Shown: positions 1 through 9,360, counted from the stretch's first letter. The stretch: DNA of 64,000 nucleotides from Fimbriimonadales bacterium (GCA_035559795.1 DATMAR010000003.1:372001-436000); one strand, 5' to 3'. Notes: generated from the letters alone by a model not told the origin. Numbers and translations are program-made.

Positions 1-172
1 TTCTGCCCACAGGGACAATCACCATCCCGTCTTTGAACACAGGTCTTGCCGCTGGCGGAGATTCGGTTTTTCCCGTCCATCGCCAGGCTAAAGGAACAGG
101 TCCGGCTATTGCGAAAACCGATGCCGTAAAAACCAAACAAGCAACAATCGAAAGCGTACGAGCCCTATGCAT
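1..172 (-). CDS. Secreted protein, 5' end only (runs off left edge)
   Basis: Fifty-seven codons are visible, read leftward from an ATG at 172 with a GGAGG ribosome-binding sequence at 181-185, eight bases upstream. Residues 1-20 are basic then hydrophobic and end FAIAG, a Sec signal peptide. A Pro/Ala-rich stretch follows and then a strand-like DGMVIVPVG, which resembles the first blade of PQQ-type beta-propellers. Too little is present to name a family, and no stop occurs before the window edge. Confidence 0.6.
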   Translation of the reverse strand, partial: MHRARTLSIVACLVFTASVFAIAGPVPLAWRWTGKTESPPAARPVFKDGMVIVPVGR

Positions 173-364
173 TAGAGTTACCTCCGAGGAGTTCTTTTAA
201 AAGGTTCACGATAATTCTCAAACGAGTATAGCGCAAGAGATGTTTACGCTATGCGTCTTTACGAAAATTTGACGTTTGTTTAGCGGGTCTATGTCTCTCG
301 TTTTTGAAGCACGTCAGTTACATTGTCTTCCTGAAGAAGAAAGAAGAAAAGAGGCTTGCAGAAT

Positions 365-1291
365 CTAAAGTTCCGTCACTTCGCCATCCTTTATCTCGAA
401 TTGAACCAGAGTGCTCCCCATCTTGACTGCATATTTCCCAACCGGCATTGGCCTCACTTGGTTCGCAGCCATAACAAAGAGCTCTTTCTCACCTTTGGCG
501 TCATAAACGTGATAGACCGTATTTCCTCCACCAGCGAAGGTTACTGCGCCAATCTTGATGCGCGTGTCGTGCCCTGCCTTGATGGGGACTTTAGCGAGAA
601 TTACATCTACTACTCTTACATCGTATTCACCCTGAGGCAACAATAGCGGCTCGGTTGTGGTTGGATGCACCTCTTCTTTTGTTCCAGCTTTGTAAACATG
701 GAAAAACCTCGCTCCGCTATCTGTGCGTTCGGGGAACTTTGCAATCAGCCGTCCAGTGACTCCGCGAAGTTTTGAATTAGGCGTGATTTCCCAAGCTTCA
801 GACGCTTCTTTCCCTCCTCCAGCTGGCTTTCGGAGGACACGTACTGTGTAATTGGAACCCGGTTTGGCGAGCGAGCGCACCGAGCCTGTGCCAGCTTTTA
901 GATCCAACGAGACACGCGTACCAATGCGTAATTCTTCACCCAATACTAAGCCTGGACGTCCAACAGGTTCTGCAGGATGGTAAATCAGAAGGTACTCACC
1001 ACTCCCATCAACCTGCACAAGCCCGAGCACGTCGTTGATAGGTTCGATATAGTCGAATTGCACAATGCTTAAGGGTTCTGCAAACATCGCCTTGAGCCGT
1101 GATGCCGGCTTCCCGACAGGTTCCGCTTCCGTACGAATGCCGACCGGTTCTGCTTCTGCCAACTTATTGAGCAGCGCAGCAAGCGCCTTGCTGTCCTTGA
1201 TGATAGCGACCACGGTCGCGTTATCTGCACCACCCTGCGGAGCAAAATGAAGTGCGGCAATAACGCTGAACCAAGTAATCCAAGAATGCAT
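365..1291 (-). CDS. Exported protein of unknown family with AEPVG repeats
   Basis: 308 residues with an N-terminal signal-like segment (about 1-22), so probably periplasmic or surface. The first third carries a short repeated motif: AEPVG at residues 47-51, 56-60 and 107-111, and AEPLS at 71-75. The rest is predicted beta-rich and contains LPQGEYDVRVVDV, reminiscent of small beta-sandwich domains found in surface lipoproteins. The ATG at 1291 has a GGAGG site just upstream, and TATAAT on the minus strand (1331-1336) is a plausible -10 box. I recognise no catalytic motif. The neighbour on the left is also exported, but nothing links the two functionally. Confidence 0.7.
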   Translation of the reverse strand: MHSWITWFSVIAALHFAPQGGADNATVVAIIKDSKALAALLNKLAEAEPVGIRTEAEPVGKPASRLKAMFAEPLSIVQFDYIEPINDVLGLVQVDGSGEYLLIYHPAEPVGRPGLVLGEELRIGTRVSLDLKAGTGSVRSLAKPGSNYTVRVLRKPAGGGKEASEAWEITPNSKLRGVTGRLIAKFPERTDSGARFFHVYKAGTKEEVHPTTTEPLLLPQGEYDVRVVDVILAKVPIKAGHDTRIKIGAVTFAGGGNTVYHVYDAKGEKELFVMAANQVRPMPVGKYAVKMGSTLVQFEIKDGEVTEL

Positions 1292-1509
1292 CTTTCACCT
1301 CCAAATAGCTGAACGGGGTACTTGAGAAGCATTATATACAAAAATTATGGAAATAAGGCGTAAATTTGAGGTTTTAGCCAAAAATAAATAAAAATCTACG
1401 AATCTTTCACTTTGGGTTTCCGAGTCACATAAAAACTCTACTGGAATAGCGAGTCACAAGCTCTCTTATGTGTATTGCGGACTAGGATGCTTATTGAATT
1501 TGTGAATCA

Positions 1510-1586
1510 TGGTGGGCCCAGGTAGATTCGAACTACCGACCTCGCCCTTATCAGGGGCGCGCTCTAACCAACTGAGCTATGAGCCC
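1510..1586 (-). tRNA. tRNA-Ile (GAU anticodon)
   Basis: Reading the minus strand, the acceptor GGGCTCA pairs with TGGGCCC, the anticodon stem CGCCC/GGGCG encloses CTGATAA (anticodon GAT), and a T-loop TTCGAAT and an encoded CCA (1510-1512) are present. It is not part of an rRNA operon. Confidence 0.97.
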
Positions 1587-1804
1587 TCCCGATGTAATTC
1601 GAAAGTATACCGAGTGTGTCAATGCACCTTCGACAGGCGTTTTCTTACATACCTAGTTTACGCGCCTATTTGTGTTACACCTCGCTTCCTCGAAGCACGT
1701 GTTTTTATGCATTGTCGAATGTTTTATGCGTTGTTTTTGAAATAAGACTTGCTTCTTTTAGTGTTAACACAAACGGCTAAGGTATCCTTTTCAATCCTCG
1801 CAAT

Positions 1805-1879
1805 GGGGGTATAGCTCAGCGGGAGAGCACCTGCTTTGCAAGCAGGGGGTCGCCGGTTCGAATCCGGCTACCTCCACCA
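1805..1879 (+). tRNA. tRNA-Ala (UGC anticodon)
   Basis: The acceptor GGGGGTA pairs with TACCTCC with one G-U pair. The anticodon arm CTGCT TTGCA AGCAG gives TGC, the T-loop is TTCGAAT, and CCA is encoded at 1877-1879. It lies about 220 bases from the oppositely oriented tRNA-Ile. The classic Ile-Ala pair is therefore present but divergent and outside any rRNA operon. Confidence 0.97.
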
Positions 1880-1998
1880 CTTTTTTTATTCTCGACTCTA
1901 CTTTTCTCTACTTTATTTTGTTCATTTTTCCCTAAATTTGTTAAAATATGACGTTTGTCATAGCACGAGAAGAGCTTTGAGGTCGAAAGTATAAATGC

Positions 1999-3039
1999 AT
2001 GAGTAGGGAGAAGCACCGAAACGTCTTTCGAAATTTGGCACCTTATGGGCTGATAAGGAATGGGTTGCTAAATGTATATAGTGCACGCCGGGCACCGCGC
2101 TTTTCGACTGTTTTTTTAGCCATCGGTTTAGTCGCTATGCTCGCAGCCACCCAGAAAGCCAGCAACGCCCAAGAGAAATTCCCTCTCGACCTTTTCGCTC
2201 AAGCAAAGCCTGAGGACTACATCGGCTCGAAGGCGTGTGAAGAGTGCCATTCCGATGAATATGCAAACTTCAGACTATCCGCTCATGCCCCTTATTCACA
2301 GGACCCTCATCTTTCTTTGGACAAACAAGGTTGTGAAGGATGCCATGGGCCGGGCAAGTTCCATCTCGACGAAAGCAATCCGCGCGTTATCGCCTATGGA
2401 GAGATAAAACCGAAAGAGGTAGCCGCTGCATGTCTGAGGTGCCATCAAACCACAATGCAAAGTCACCAGTGGAGCCGAACGGCACACGCTCAAGCGGATG
2501 TGTCATGCGTTTCTTGTCACCGCATTCATCCAGTAGCGGATGAAAAGAAACCTCATTCTTCTTTTCGCCCTTATCCCTACCCACAACCTGATAAGCGACT
2601 GCTCAAAGGGGATGAGGCTACGATGTGTTCATCGTGCCATCGAGCAGAAGCCTCGGAATTTCGCCTAAATACTCATCATCCTGTTCCCGAGGCTCGAATG
2701 GTTTGCACGGATTGTCATGAAATTCACCCCACCGACTCTGCTTCAAAGCGAATCAACTTAGTAAAAGACAAATGCGTGCGATGTCATGGAGATATCGCAG
2801 GACCTTTTGTTTATGAGCACGACCCCGTAGCAGGTTGGTCAGGTGAAGGCTGCGCGGAATGCCATAAGCCACATGGTTCACACAACCCGAGCCTGTTGAA
2901 AGGATTTTCCAGGGGGTTATGTGCTCAATGTCATACCGACAAACTCACGAACCATTACCCAGGAAACACATGCTGGACTGCGAATTGCCATGTAGCCATC
3001 CACGGTTCGAATTCCGACCCGAGGTTTTTAAGCCGATGA
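1999..3039 (+). CDS. Decaheme c-type cytochrome, MtrA/DmsE-like
   Basis: 346 residues with a basic N-terminus, a hydrophobic segment (about 35-55) and a cleavage-like SNAQ, so exported to the periplasm. Nine CxxCH heme motifs (CEECH, CEGCH, CLRCH, CVSCH, CSSCH, CTDCH, CVRCH, CAECH, CAQCH) plus one CX4CH (CWTANCH) near the C-terminus give ten predicted c-hemes. That is the count of the MtrA/DmsE/PioA family, which carries electrons through an outer-membrane barrel. The stop overlaps the start of the MtrB-like gene, so the two are translationally coupled. The start at 1999 leaves an unusually long region ahead of the signal peptide; the true start could be internal. Family call is strong, electron donor and acceptor unknown. 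Confidence 0.92.
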   Translation: MSREKHRNVFRNLAPYGLIRNGLLNVYSARRAPRFSTVFLAIGLVAMLAATQKASNAQEKFPLDLFAQAKPEDYIGSKACEECHSDEYANFRLSAHAPYSQDPHLSLDKQGCEGCHGPGKFHLDESNPRVIAYGEIKPKEVAAACLRCHQTTMQSHQWSRTAHAQADVSCVSCHRIHPVADEKKPHSSFRPYPYPQPDKRLLKGDEATMCSSCHRAEASEFRLNTHHPVPEARMVCTDCHEIHPTDSASKRINLVKDKCVRCHGDIAGPFVYEHDPVAGWSGEGCAECHKPHGSHNPSLLKGFSRGLCAQCHTDKLTNHYPGNTCWTANCHVAIHGSNSDPRFLSR

Positions 3040-4733
3040 AAAACGAGCGACGCTGGAATATTTCTACACCCGCACGAAATGCGGGGGGGTTATTGATTGC
3101 GTTTGCAATTTCTTTGACGACATCTTTTTCGCAGGATTCCGAACAACAGCCACCAGAACCACAAAACGAAGCACAAGAGGTACAGGAAGAACCTGTCAAA
3201 TATTTCTTGTCTGATATCGATTTCGGCTGGTGGGATTGGAATCTCAGGGGAAACGAAAGCGTTTTCAGAAGATACTCCACCCCCCCTCACGGATTCGCTA
3301 TTCGAAAATGGAATGCTTTGTCTTTGAATGCCCCAGGAACGAACTATGTACGTTTTCAATTCAGCGGTGCTCCCTATCAAGACTACAACGCTCGATTGGA
3401 CGCAGTGGGATTTTATGGCGGTACGCTTCTGGAAGCAAAACTATCGGATGCTAATTTCAAAGAAACCACGCCGCTGCCCATCGAAGTAAGCGATAGAAAA
3501 AACTTCGAAGGATATTTCCGTCAGAAAATCGGATTTGCAGGAAAGGTAACGATTCGTTATCAGGTAGATAACCAGAATCACTTTTCCGAACCACCCTCTC
3601 CCGATTTAATCCAGCGTCATCATTTATTCGATGCATCCCTTTTCAATCCGTTCGCCGGTGGACAAATCGGGTTAAGTTTCACGGATTGGACATATCGAGA
3701 TAAAACGGAAGTTCTCCCCGGCATCGAGAATAAACAATTCGGCATCAACTACAACCGAATGTTCTCGAAAACTTTAGGCCTCGAAGGCTCGTTCTCACGT
3801 TCTGAAATTACCCATCCTGGGTGGGGCGACAATAAAGTAACGACGTTGTCATTCGGGGGCAATTGGGACATGGGACCCTCCACCGGACTTGCGTTTTCTG
3901 TTCGGCATGATGAACTCGATTTACCGGATGTTCAAAATGCTCGCGTACGTGAACGTTTCTCGGCAATTGCCAAATTCGTTCACCACTGGGAAAATTGGTC
4001 TTTGAATCTCGGTGTCAAACACATCGAAGAAGAGCGTTTGCGGGCAGACCAATCGTTCGTAGACGTACCGATATGGAACAGCGCCGAGGCGAGGCTGACG
4101 GGCAAACTCGGTGACGGTCTCAGACTGACTGCACGAGGATTCTTAACAAAACTAAAAAGTCAGCCGAAGTTCTTCACCGATGACGATAGACCGCTTTATT
4201 GGGACACCAAAGCGTTCGGACAAGTGAAACTCGATAAAGTCGGTGAAAACTATGCAGCCTTTATCATTTGGACGCATAAATTTCTGAAAAATGAAGAGCG
4301 ATTCGTAGATAACGAAACGAACTCGTTCACGTTAGGTGGAAATTGGGACATCAATGAAAACGTCAGCGCATTTGTCGAATTTGTTCGAGAGTTCAGTCGT
4401 GTAAGCGGTGACGATACCATTCCGAATTCGGGAGCTTTAGACCAATTCTTTCCCGGAAGCAGGACGGTTTCGGCGGGCATCAATTGGATGGCAGAACAAG
4501 GCTTGTATCTATCCGCAACCTACAACGAATTCGTTACGGATAACGATAACCTATTGATGCTCCGCGACGGAAATGTAACAGGCAAGTTTTTGAATTTCTC
4601 GTTTCGCTATGTTGCACCGACGGGAAATGAAATTTCTGTTTCATTTTCTCCTTGGCAATACGAAGATGCAGTTATGAATCAAATGAATTATCGAGCGAGT
4701 GTATTCACAATTTCGGCACACTGGAAATTATAG
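3036..4733 (+). CDS. MtrB/PioB-type decaheme-associated outer-membrane beta-barrel
   Basis: 565 residues from ATG 3036, which overlaps the TGA of the decaheme gene; the reading frame stays open further upstream, but only this start gives a signal peptide (ending ...TSFSQ). An acidic linker (EQQPPEPQNEAQEVQEEP) is followed by alternating hydrophobic/polar strands to the end (...FTISAHWKL), typical of an outer-membrane barrel. Known MtrB/PioB proteins form a sheath around the MtrA decaheme cytochrome, so electrons cross the outer membrane. Identification rests on this architecture plus the adjacent decaheme gene. It is shorter than the roughly 700-residue Shewanella MtrB, and I see no N-terminal CxxC. 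Confidence 0.85.
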   Translation: MKNERRWNISTPARNAGGLLIAFAISLTTSFSQDSEQQPPEPQNEAQEVQEEPVKYFLSDIDFGWWDWNLRGNESVFRRYSTPPHGFAIRKWNALSLNAPGTNYVRFQFSGAPYQDYNARLDAVGFYGGTLLEAKLSDANFKETTPLPIEVSDRKNFEGYFRQKIGFAGKVTIRYQVDNQNHFSEPPSPDLIQRHHLFDASLFNPFAGGQIGLSFTDWTYRDKTEVLPGIENKQFGINYNRMFSKTLGLEGSFSRSEITHPGWGDNKVTTLSFGGNWDMGPSTGLAFSVRHDELDLPDVQNARVRERFSAIAKFVHHWENWSLNLGVKHIEEERLRADQSFVDVPIWNSAEARLTGKLGDGLRLTARGFLTKLKSQPKFFTDDDRPLYWDTKAFGQVKLDKVGENYAAFIIWTHKFLKNEERFVDNETNSFTLGGNWDINENVSAFVEFVREFSRVSGDDTIPNSGALDQFFPGSRTVSAGINWMAEQGLYLSATYNEFVTDNDNLLMLRDGNVTGKFLNFSFRYVAPTGNEISVSFSPWQYEDAVMNQMNYRASVFTISAHWKL

Positions 4734-4756
4734 AAAATGAAAACGGAGGATAAACC

Positions 4757-6247
4757 ATGAAACACAAAATTATAAAATATTTACTTGCAGCTTTCGCTAT
4801 CATCCCCGGTCTTGCAGCAACACTTTTCATACAAAACTGTGGCGGCGCCGGAGGACCGATAGGTGGTGGCGGCGGTGGCGAAGGTGGCGGATACGAACAA
4901 GAGTTTTGGGCACTGCTTTCCGACGAACAGAAAACGGCCACATATGTTGGTTCGGAAGCATGCAGCAACGATGCTTGTCATGATGCAGGCGCTCGCTCTT
5001 CCCTCACCTTAGCAGACCTTGGCCGAGGCTCGAGTAGAGGAGGGAGGCATTCTTCCCATTACCAAGACTGGTTGGTAACGAAACATGGGCAAAACAATGT
5101 CGGTTGCGAACGTTGCCACGGTCCTGGCAGCAAGCACGTCGCCTCGCCTTCGAAGACGAATATTTTGACTTTCCCAGGAGCGATTTCCTCTTACGTATGC
5201 GCTCAATGTCATGGCAAGACTTTCGAAGAATGGGAAGCCTCCGCACACAGCGAACTCGTCGAAACTCCGATAAACTCCGCCATTAGCAATCCTTCTGGGC
5301 AAAAAAATACTTGGTGCATCGTTTGTCATAGTGCGCTCGTTCGCACTTCGATAAGTGAAAAAGGCATAGATTTTTCGACTTTGCCGAATGAAGAGATCGT
5401 AGAGCTTGCAAAGACGACACTCGATAACTTTCCCTACACAGCAACATGCGTCGTCTGTCACGACCCGCATCGCGTCACTGGAAACCTCACGTGGGAAGGG
5501 AAAGAAGTTCAACTCAGGCATTTGGTCTTCAATACAGACACCTCTCAGATCGGTCCTGGCACTAAGCCCCCCCAATTCACTCAATTCAACCATATCTGTG
5601 CGGAATGCCACAACGGTCGAGGAACCGACCCCTCTGATACCGCGCTTCAACAAAACACCACGAGACCGAGCATGCACGACAGCAACCAATTCAATATGCT
5701 GATGGGAATCGGTGGAGTGGATAACGGAAATGTCGGAGAGGTTACAGCGCATGCAACCGCACCGGGACAGTGCAGCCATTGTCATATGGGTGATTCTCGA
5801 CACACGTTCACAGTGAGTTACGATACGGGTTGTGCACCGTGTCATACAGCCGCAGACGCTGCCGCTCGTGCTTCCGCACTCAAGGACGAAATGATATACA
5901 AAACGTATGCTCTAAAAACCAGATTGGAGAATTGGGCACAAGCGACATTCGGCGATTCCAATGCGTGGGAATACACTGCAAACGGTGGGTATTCCGACCA
6001 AAGCCAAATCCCGATAGAGGTTAAGCGCGCTCGCCACAATTATTACTTCATCATCAGGGATGCATCATGGGCAATCCATAATTCCGCATACGCGAGACTG
6101 TTAATCATCGTTGCCAACGAAAATATGGATGCATTAGGCCCGAAAGCATCCGCATCCAAGAAAATGCCGAGCAAAGATGCGATGCTGCGCTCAATTCTCG
6201 AAGACGTAGCGAAAGCACGACGCGCTGACGAGATAGATAGAGATTGA
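4757..6247 (+). CDS. Octaheme c-type cytochrome, probable lipoprotein
   Basis: 496 residues. The N-terminal hydrophobic segment ends FIQNCGGAGG, a lipobox-like Cys near residue 28, followed by a flexible Gly-rich stretch (to about residue 45) that could act as a tether. Heme sites are one CX4CH (CSNDACH) and seven CxxCH (CERCH, CAQCH, CIVCH, CVVCH, CAECH, CSHCH, CAPCH). The C-terminal 130 residues lack hemes and look helical. It follows the MtrAB-like pair by 23 bases with an AACGGAGG ribosome-binding site. By position it is a candidate for the outer-surface cytochrome of the conduit (the MtrC/OmcA role), although it is not sequence-typical of those. Surface exposure is inference. Confidence 0.85.
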   Translation: MKHKIIKYLLAAFAIIPGLAATLFIQNCGGAGGPIGGGGGGEGGGYEQEFWALLSDEQKTATYVGSEACSNDACHDAGARSSLTLADLGRGSSRGGRHSSHYQDWLVTKHGQNNVGCERCHGPGSKHVASPSKTNILTFPGAISSYVCAQCHGKTFEEWEASAHSELVETPINSAISNPSGQKNTWCIVCHSALVRTSISEKGIDFSTLPNEEIVELAKTTLDNFPYTATCVVCHDPHRVTGNLTWEGKEVQLRHLVFNTDTSQIGPGTKPPQFTQFNHICAECHNGRGTDPSDTALQQNTTRPSMHDSNQFNMLMGIGGVDNGNVGEVTAHATAPGQCSHCHMGDSRHTFTVSYDTGCAPCHTAADAAARASALKDEMIYKTYALKTRLENWAQATFGDSNAWEYTANGGYSDQSQIPIEVKRARHNYYFIIRDASWAIHNSAYARLLIIVANENMDALGPKASASKKMPSKDAMLRSILEDVAKARRADEIDRD

Positions 6248-6273
6248 AAATGTGTTACTAATGAGATTTTAAA

Positions 6274-8601
6274 GTGAATGAACCTTTATTAGCAGCCGCC
6301 CCCCCGTCGTGGACGCTTACGATAGGCGTCTTGGGGCGCCTCTTTATTTATTCCAGTGCAGTGTTTTCTTTCGTATCCATCCTCGCTTGGGTTTTCGCAA
6401 AGAACAACAAGCGACTCGAACGGATAGGCGCATTATCCTTCAACATCGGATGCTATTCACTTTTCGGCGCGATCCTATCGTTGGCGGTTTTATTCGTTTT
6501 CGACCGCTTCGAATTCGCTTATGTGTGGGGGCATGGCGAGTCCGCAAATCCAATACCGCTTAAAATCGCTGGAGTATGGGCAGGGCAAGAGGGCAGTTTC
6601 CTTTTATGGGCTGTCACTTCAGCGATTTTCGGAGTTCTCTCCGTCAAGAATACAGGACATTACCGTCGCTGGTACACGATTGTTTATGCATTGTTTCTTT
6701 TTGCCCTTAGTGGAATCTTAGCGTTCGAAACACCTTTTGCACTGAACCTGTTGGGCGGTCAACCCGTAGTTCCGCGCGATGGTGTCGGGTTATCACCTGC
6801 ACTGCAAAATTATTGGGTCGTCGTTCACCCCCCCGTCATCTTTTTGGGATTCGGGTCGTTGACCGTTTTGTTCGCATATTCCTTCGCGGCAATGGCGACA
6901 CGCGACACGGTTCATTGGATAAAAGCAGTGCGCCCTTGGGCTCTTGTTTCTTTGGCATTTGTCGGTGCAGGGTTATGCCTGGGTGGACTCTGGGCATACG
7001 AAACTTTAGGATGGGGGGGCTTTTGGGCGTGGGACCCAGTGGAAAACGCGAGCTTAGTCCCATGGATCTTTACCGCTGCTTTCGTTCACGGTGTCATGGT
7101 TCAAGTCACGAGGGGTAAATGGATCATCACGAACCTATTACTTGCCGCGATGCCATTTCTTTCTTTCATGTATGGCACATTCCTCACGCGCTCCGGTGTT
7201 TTGAGCGACGCCAGCGTGCACAGTTTCGCTGAAATGGATCGCACTGCATTGAAACTGCTAGTGGGCATTCTTTCTGCTGCATTGGTTGCATTCATCGCAC
7301 TTTGGATTGCTCAACTATTCAGAGCACCGACACAAACCACAAGTCGCGAATATAAGGAGAAAGGACTACATCTCGAAGGATTTTATCGGTTCGGTGTTGC
7401 TCTTCTCGCAGCGATTGCAGTGCTCACACTCGTAGGCATGAGCGTGCCCCTGTTTATGGCATTGAAGGGAGCGAAACCAGGAATCGTCGAGGGCTTCGTT
7501 TATAATCGCGTGCTCGTTTGGCTTTTCTTTCCGTTAATGCTCGGAATGGCAACTGCACCTCTCGTTTCCTGGCGACCTCTCCCACCGAAAGAATTTTTTA
7601 AAAAGATTTATAACGTCGTTTGTGTAGCCGCCGGGATGACGGGCATTACAGCGTTAGCACTTACCGCCCTTCCGATATCGAACCGACTGCCTTTGAATAG
7701 TTCATTGACGATGCTCGGTGGATATGAAATCGGAGTCTTTCCTTTACTTATGGCGTTTCTTGCTATTCTTTATCTCGTTATCGCTGCAAATATCGTTAGG
7801 ATGCTCGAACTTTTCAAAACTTCGAAGGCAGGCACAGCACCTTTTATCGTGCACATCGGAGTTGCCGTATTGATGGCAGGGCTTATCGTTTCTCAAGTAT
7901 TCGAACAAAAGACACGCATTTTAATTCAAGAAGGAACACCCGCACCTGCTCTTTTCGATTATTTAATCGCATTTCGTGGACATACTTCGAACTTAACTAA
8001 CCGTGATAATAAAGTTTTGTTCGACATAACGAATCATAAAGACAAATTCGTCGCGAGTCCAGGACTTTATTATTATAACGACGGTAGTGACGAGCCGAAA
8101 CTCATGGTCTGGCCTTATATCGAGCGTCGTGCCCTATACGACTTTTACGTTTCTGTAAATGCGCGAGAGGCACGCGCATCGCAAGTCATCCCACTAAAGC
8201 CTGGAAATTCAATTGCTTTTCAAGGCTTTCGCCTCGAATACCGCGGGTTGGACGGACCTAAAGAAAACAAAAATTCCGATGAAATCACTGTTTCCGCAAT
8301 TATTGAAGCGACTTCTCACGTAGGCTCACAAATCCTAAAACCTGCAATCCATTATTCGCCGACGAAAACAGAATCCAACTTGGTGAATTTGGGCAAATCT
8401 TACCAAGTCGAGTTGAAAGACATTGACTGGACCGATAAAACCGCATTCGTACAGATTTATTTCAAAAAACCGCTTTACTCTGTCGAGATCTTTTACAAGC
8501 CCATGACACTCCTCGTTTGGTTAGGGACAGCGATTGTCACTTTCGGCTGCCTCCTCACTGCTTGGTATAGAAGAAATGTGAGCACTTTACAAAATGTTTA
8601 G
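6274..8601 (+). CDS. ccmF: CcmF/NrfE-type cytochrome c heme lyase
   Basis: 775 residues, polytopic, with the tryptophan-rich WWD heme-handling motif WGGFWAWDPVENASLVPW near residues 246-263, and conserved HPPVIFLG and HSFAE histidine segments on either side. Members hold heme and ligate it to apocytochrome c at the periplasmic face of the inner membrane. The GTG start at 6274 follows the octaheme gene by 26 bases, so this maturation enzyme is encoded with its likely clients. It is longer than the usual roughly 650 residues because of a C-terminal extracytoplasmic domain before the last helix. No other ccm genes are in the window. Confidence 0.93.
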   Translation: MNEPLLAAAPPSWTLTIGVLGRLFIYSSAVFSFVSILAWVFAKNNKRLERIGALSFNIGCYSLFGAILSLAVLFVFDRFEFAYVWGHGESANPIPLKIAGVWAGQEGSFLLWAVTSAIFGVLSVKNTGHYRRWYTIVYALFLFALSGILAFETPFALNLLGGQPVVPRDGVGLSPALQNYWVVVHPPVIFLGFGSLTVLFAYSFAAMATRDTVHWIKAVRPWALVSLAFVGAGLCLGGLWAYETLGWGGFWAWDPVENASLVPWIFTAAFVHGVMVQVTRGKWIITNLLLAAMPFLSFMYGTFLTRSGVLSDASVHSFAEMDRTALKLLVGILSAALVAFIALWIAQLFRAPTQTTSREYKEKGLHLEGFYRFGVALLAAIAVLTLVGMSVPLFMALKGAKPGIVEGFVYNRVLVWLFFPLMLGMATAPLVSWRPLPPKEFFKKIYNVVCVAAGMTGITALALTALPISNRLPLNSSLTMLGGYEIGVFPLLMAFLAILYLVIAANIVRMLELFKTSKAGTAPFIVHIGVAVLMAGLIVSQVFEQKTRILIQEGTPAPALFDYLIAFRGHTSNLTNRDNKVLFDITNHKDKFVASPGLYYYNDGSDEPKLMVWPYIERRALYDFYVSVNAREARASQVIPLKPGNSIAFQGFRLEYRGLDGPKENKNSDEITVSAIIEATSHVGSQILKPAIHYSPTKTESNLVNLGKSYQVELKDIDWTDKTAFVQIYFKKPLYSVEIFYKPMTLLVWLGTAIVTFGCLLTAWYRRNVSTLQNV

Positions 8602-8608
8602 TGAAAAT

Positions 8609-8683
8609 TGGCTGCCGCGGCTGGATTCGAACCAGCGACCCGCTGATTAACAGTCAGCTGCTCTACCACTGAGCTACGCGGCA
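8609..8683 (-). tRNA. tRNA-Asn (GUU anticodon)
   Basis: On the minus strand the acceptor TGCCGCG pairs with CGCGGCA, the anticodon arm CTGAC-TGTTAAT-CAG exposes GTT, the T-arm contains TTCGAAT, and CCA is encoded at 8609-8611. Confidence 0.97.
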
Positions 8684-9057
8684 AATCTCTTCGAAGTGCT
8701 CCTACAAAACTACCCTCGGCAAAATCCGAAACGACCTCGACATTTCGGAGAAAAGCCTTCTCACAATTATAAACGCCTTTAAGCCCTCTTTTCATCACAT
8801 TCCCAAGAAAAGCAACGGAAGGGTTTTGTCGAGTCAGGGTCAGTGCTCGTTGGTCTTACAAAACCGCCGTTCCTATTTCATAGGCAAAAAATAAATCCTT
8901 ACAAAAAGAAGTAAGGGCTTATAAACTAAACACAGATGCTACCGAATACGAAAATCACCCCTCAAAGTGTTGCTCTGTGTTATTGCTTAGGGTAAGATAG
9001 CGAATCCATCCTCTCTGTCCCTTTTCGAAATGGGACCGGAGACCATAGGGAGGAAAA
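8684..9057. other. Intergenic region ahead of rpsF
   Basis: No convincing gene lies in these 374 bases. The only structures I see are a weak CTTAC...GTAAG hairpin near 8898-8915 and an A/T-rich stretch around 8880-8950. A GGGAGG ribosome-binding sequence stands directly before rpsF (9048-9053). The promoter for the rpsF-ssb operon must lie here, but I cannot place it with confidence. Confidence 0.5.
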
Positions 9058-9354
9058 ATGACGAACAATTTACGCGCGTACGAGGCTCTTTACATTGTCC
9101 CGGCTAACCTCACCGAGGAAGCGCTCCAGTCTATCCTGGAAAAGCATTCTCGCGTTATCGAGGAGCAGGGTGGTAAAGTCCAAAAGGCGGAAGTTTGGGA
9201 TAAACGAAAGCTGGCTTACCCCATCAAAGGCAATACCGAGGGGAATTATTTGCTTTTGGAATTCCAGGCTCCTCCACACGTACCTTCGGAACTGAGAAGG
9301 ATTTTTCGAATCAGTGACGAAGTGATACGCGCAAGAATCTTCAAAAAAGAGTGA
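9058..9354 (+). CDS. rpsF: 30S ribosomal protein S6
   Basis: 98 residues, the normal length for bacterial S6. The opening LRAYEALYIVPANLTEEAL and the central WDKRKLAYPIKGNTEGNYLLLEF are the recognisable S6 signatures; the protein binds 16S rRNA with S18 in the small-subunit platform. GGGAGG precedes the ATG. It sits six bases ahead of ssb, the common rpsF-ssb order, but rpsR and rplI, which often follow, are not here. Confidence 0.97.
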   Translation: MTNNLRAYEALYIVPANLTEEALQSILEKHSRVIEEQGGKVQKAEVWDKRKLAYPIKGNTEGNYLLLEFQAPPHVPSELRRIFRISDEVIRARIFKKE

Positions 9355-9360
9355 AAGAAT

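Noticed and set aside
4781-5845. Minus-strand ORFs antisense to the octaheme gene
   Set aside because: They lack ribosome-binding sites and domain features; the plus strand has eight heme motifs in one frame.
8598-8798. 66-residue ORF over tRNA-Asn
   Set aside because: Antisense translation of a tRNA gene with no protein features; similar frames over the tRNAs at 1509, 1816, 14777 and 30847 were dropped for the same reason.
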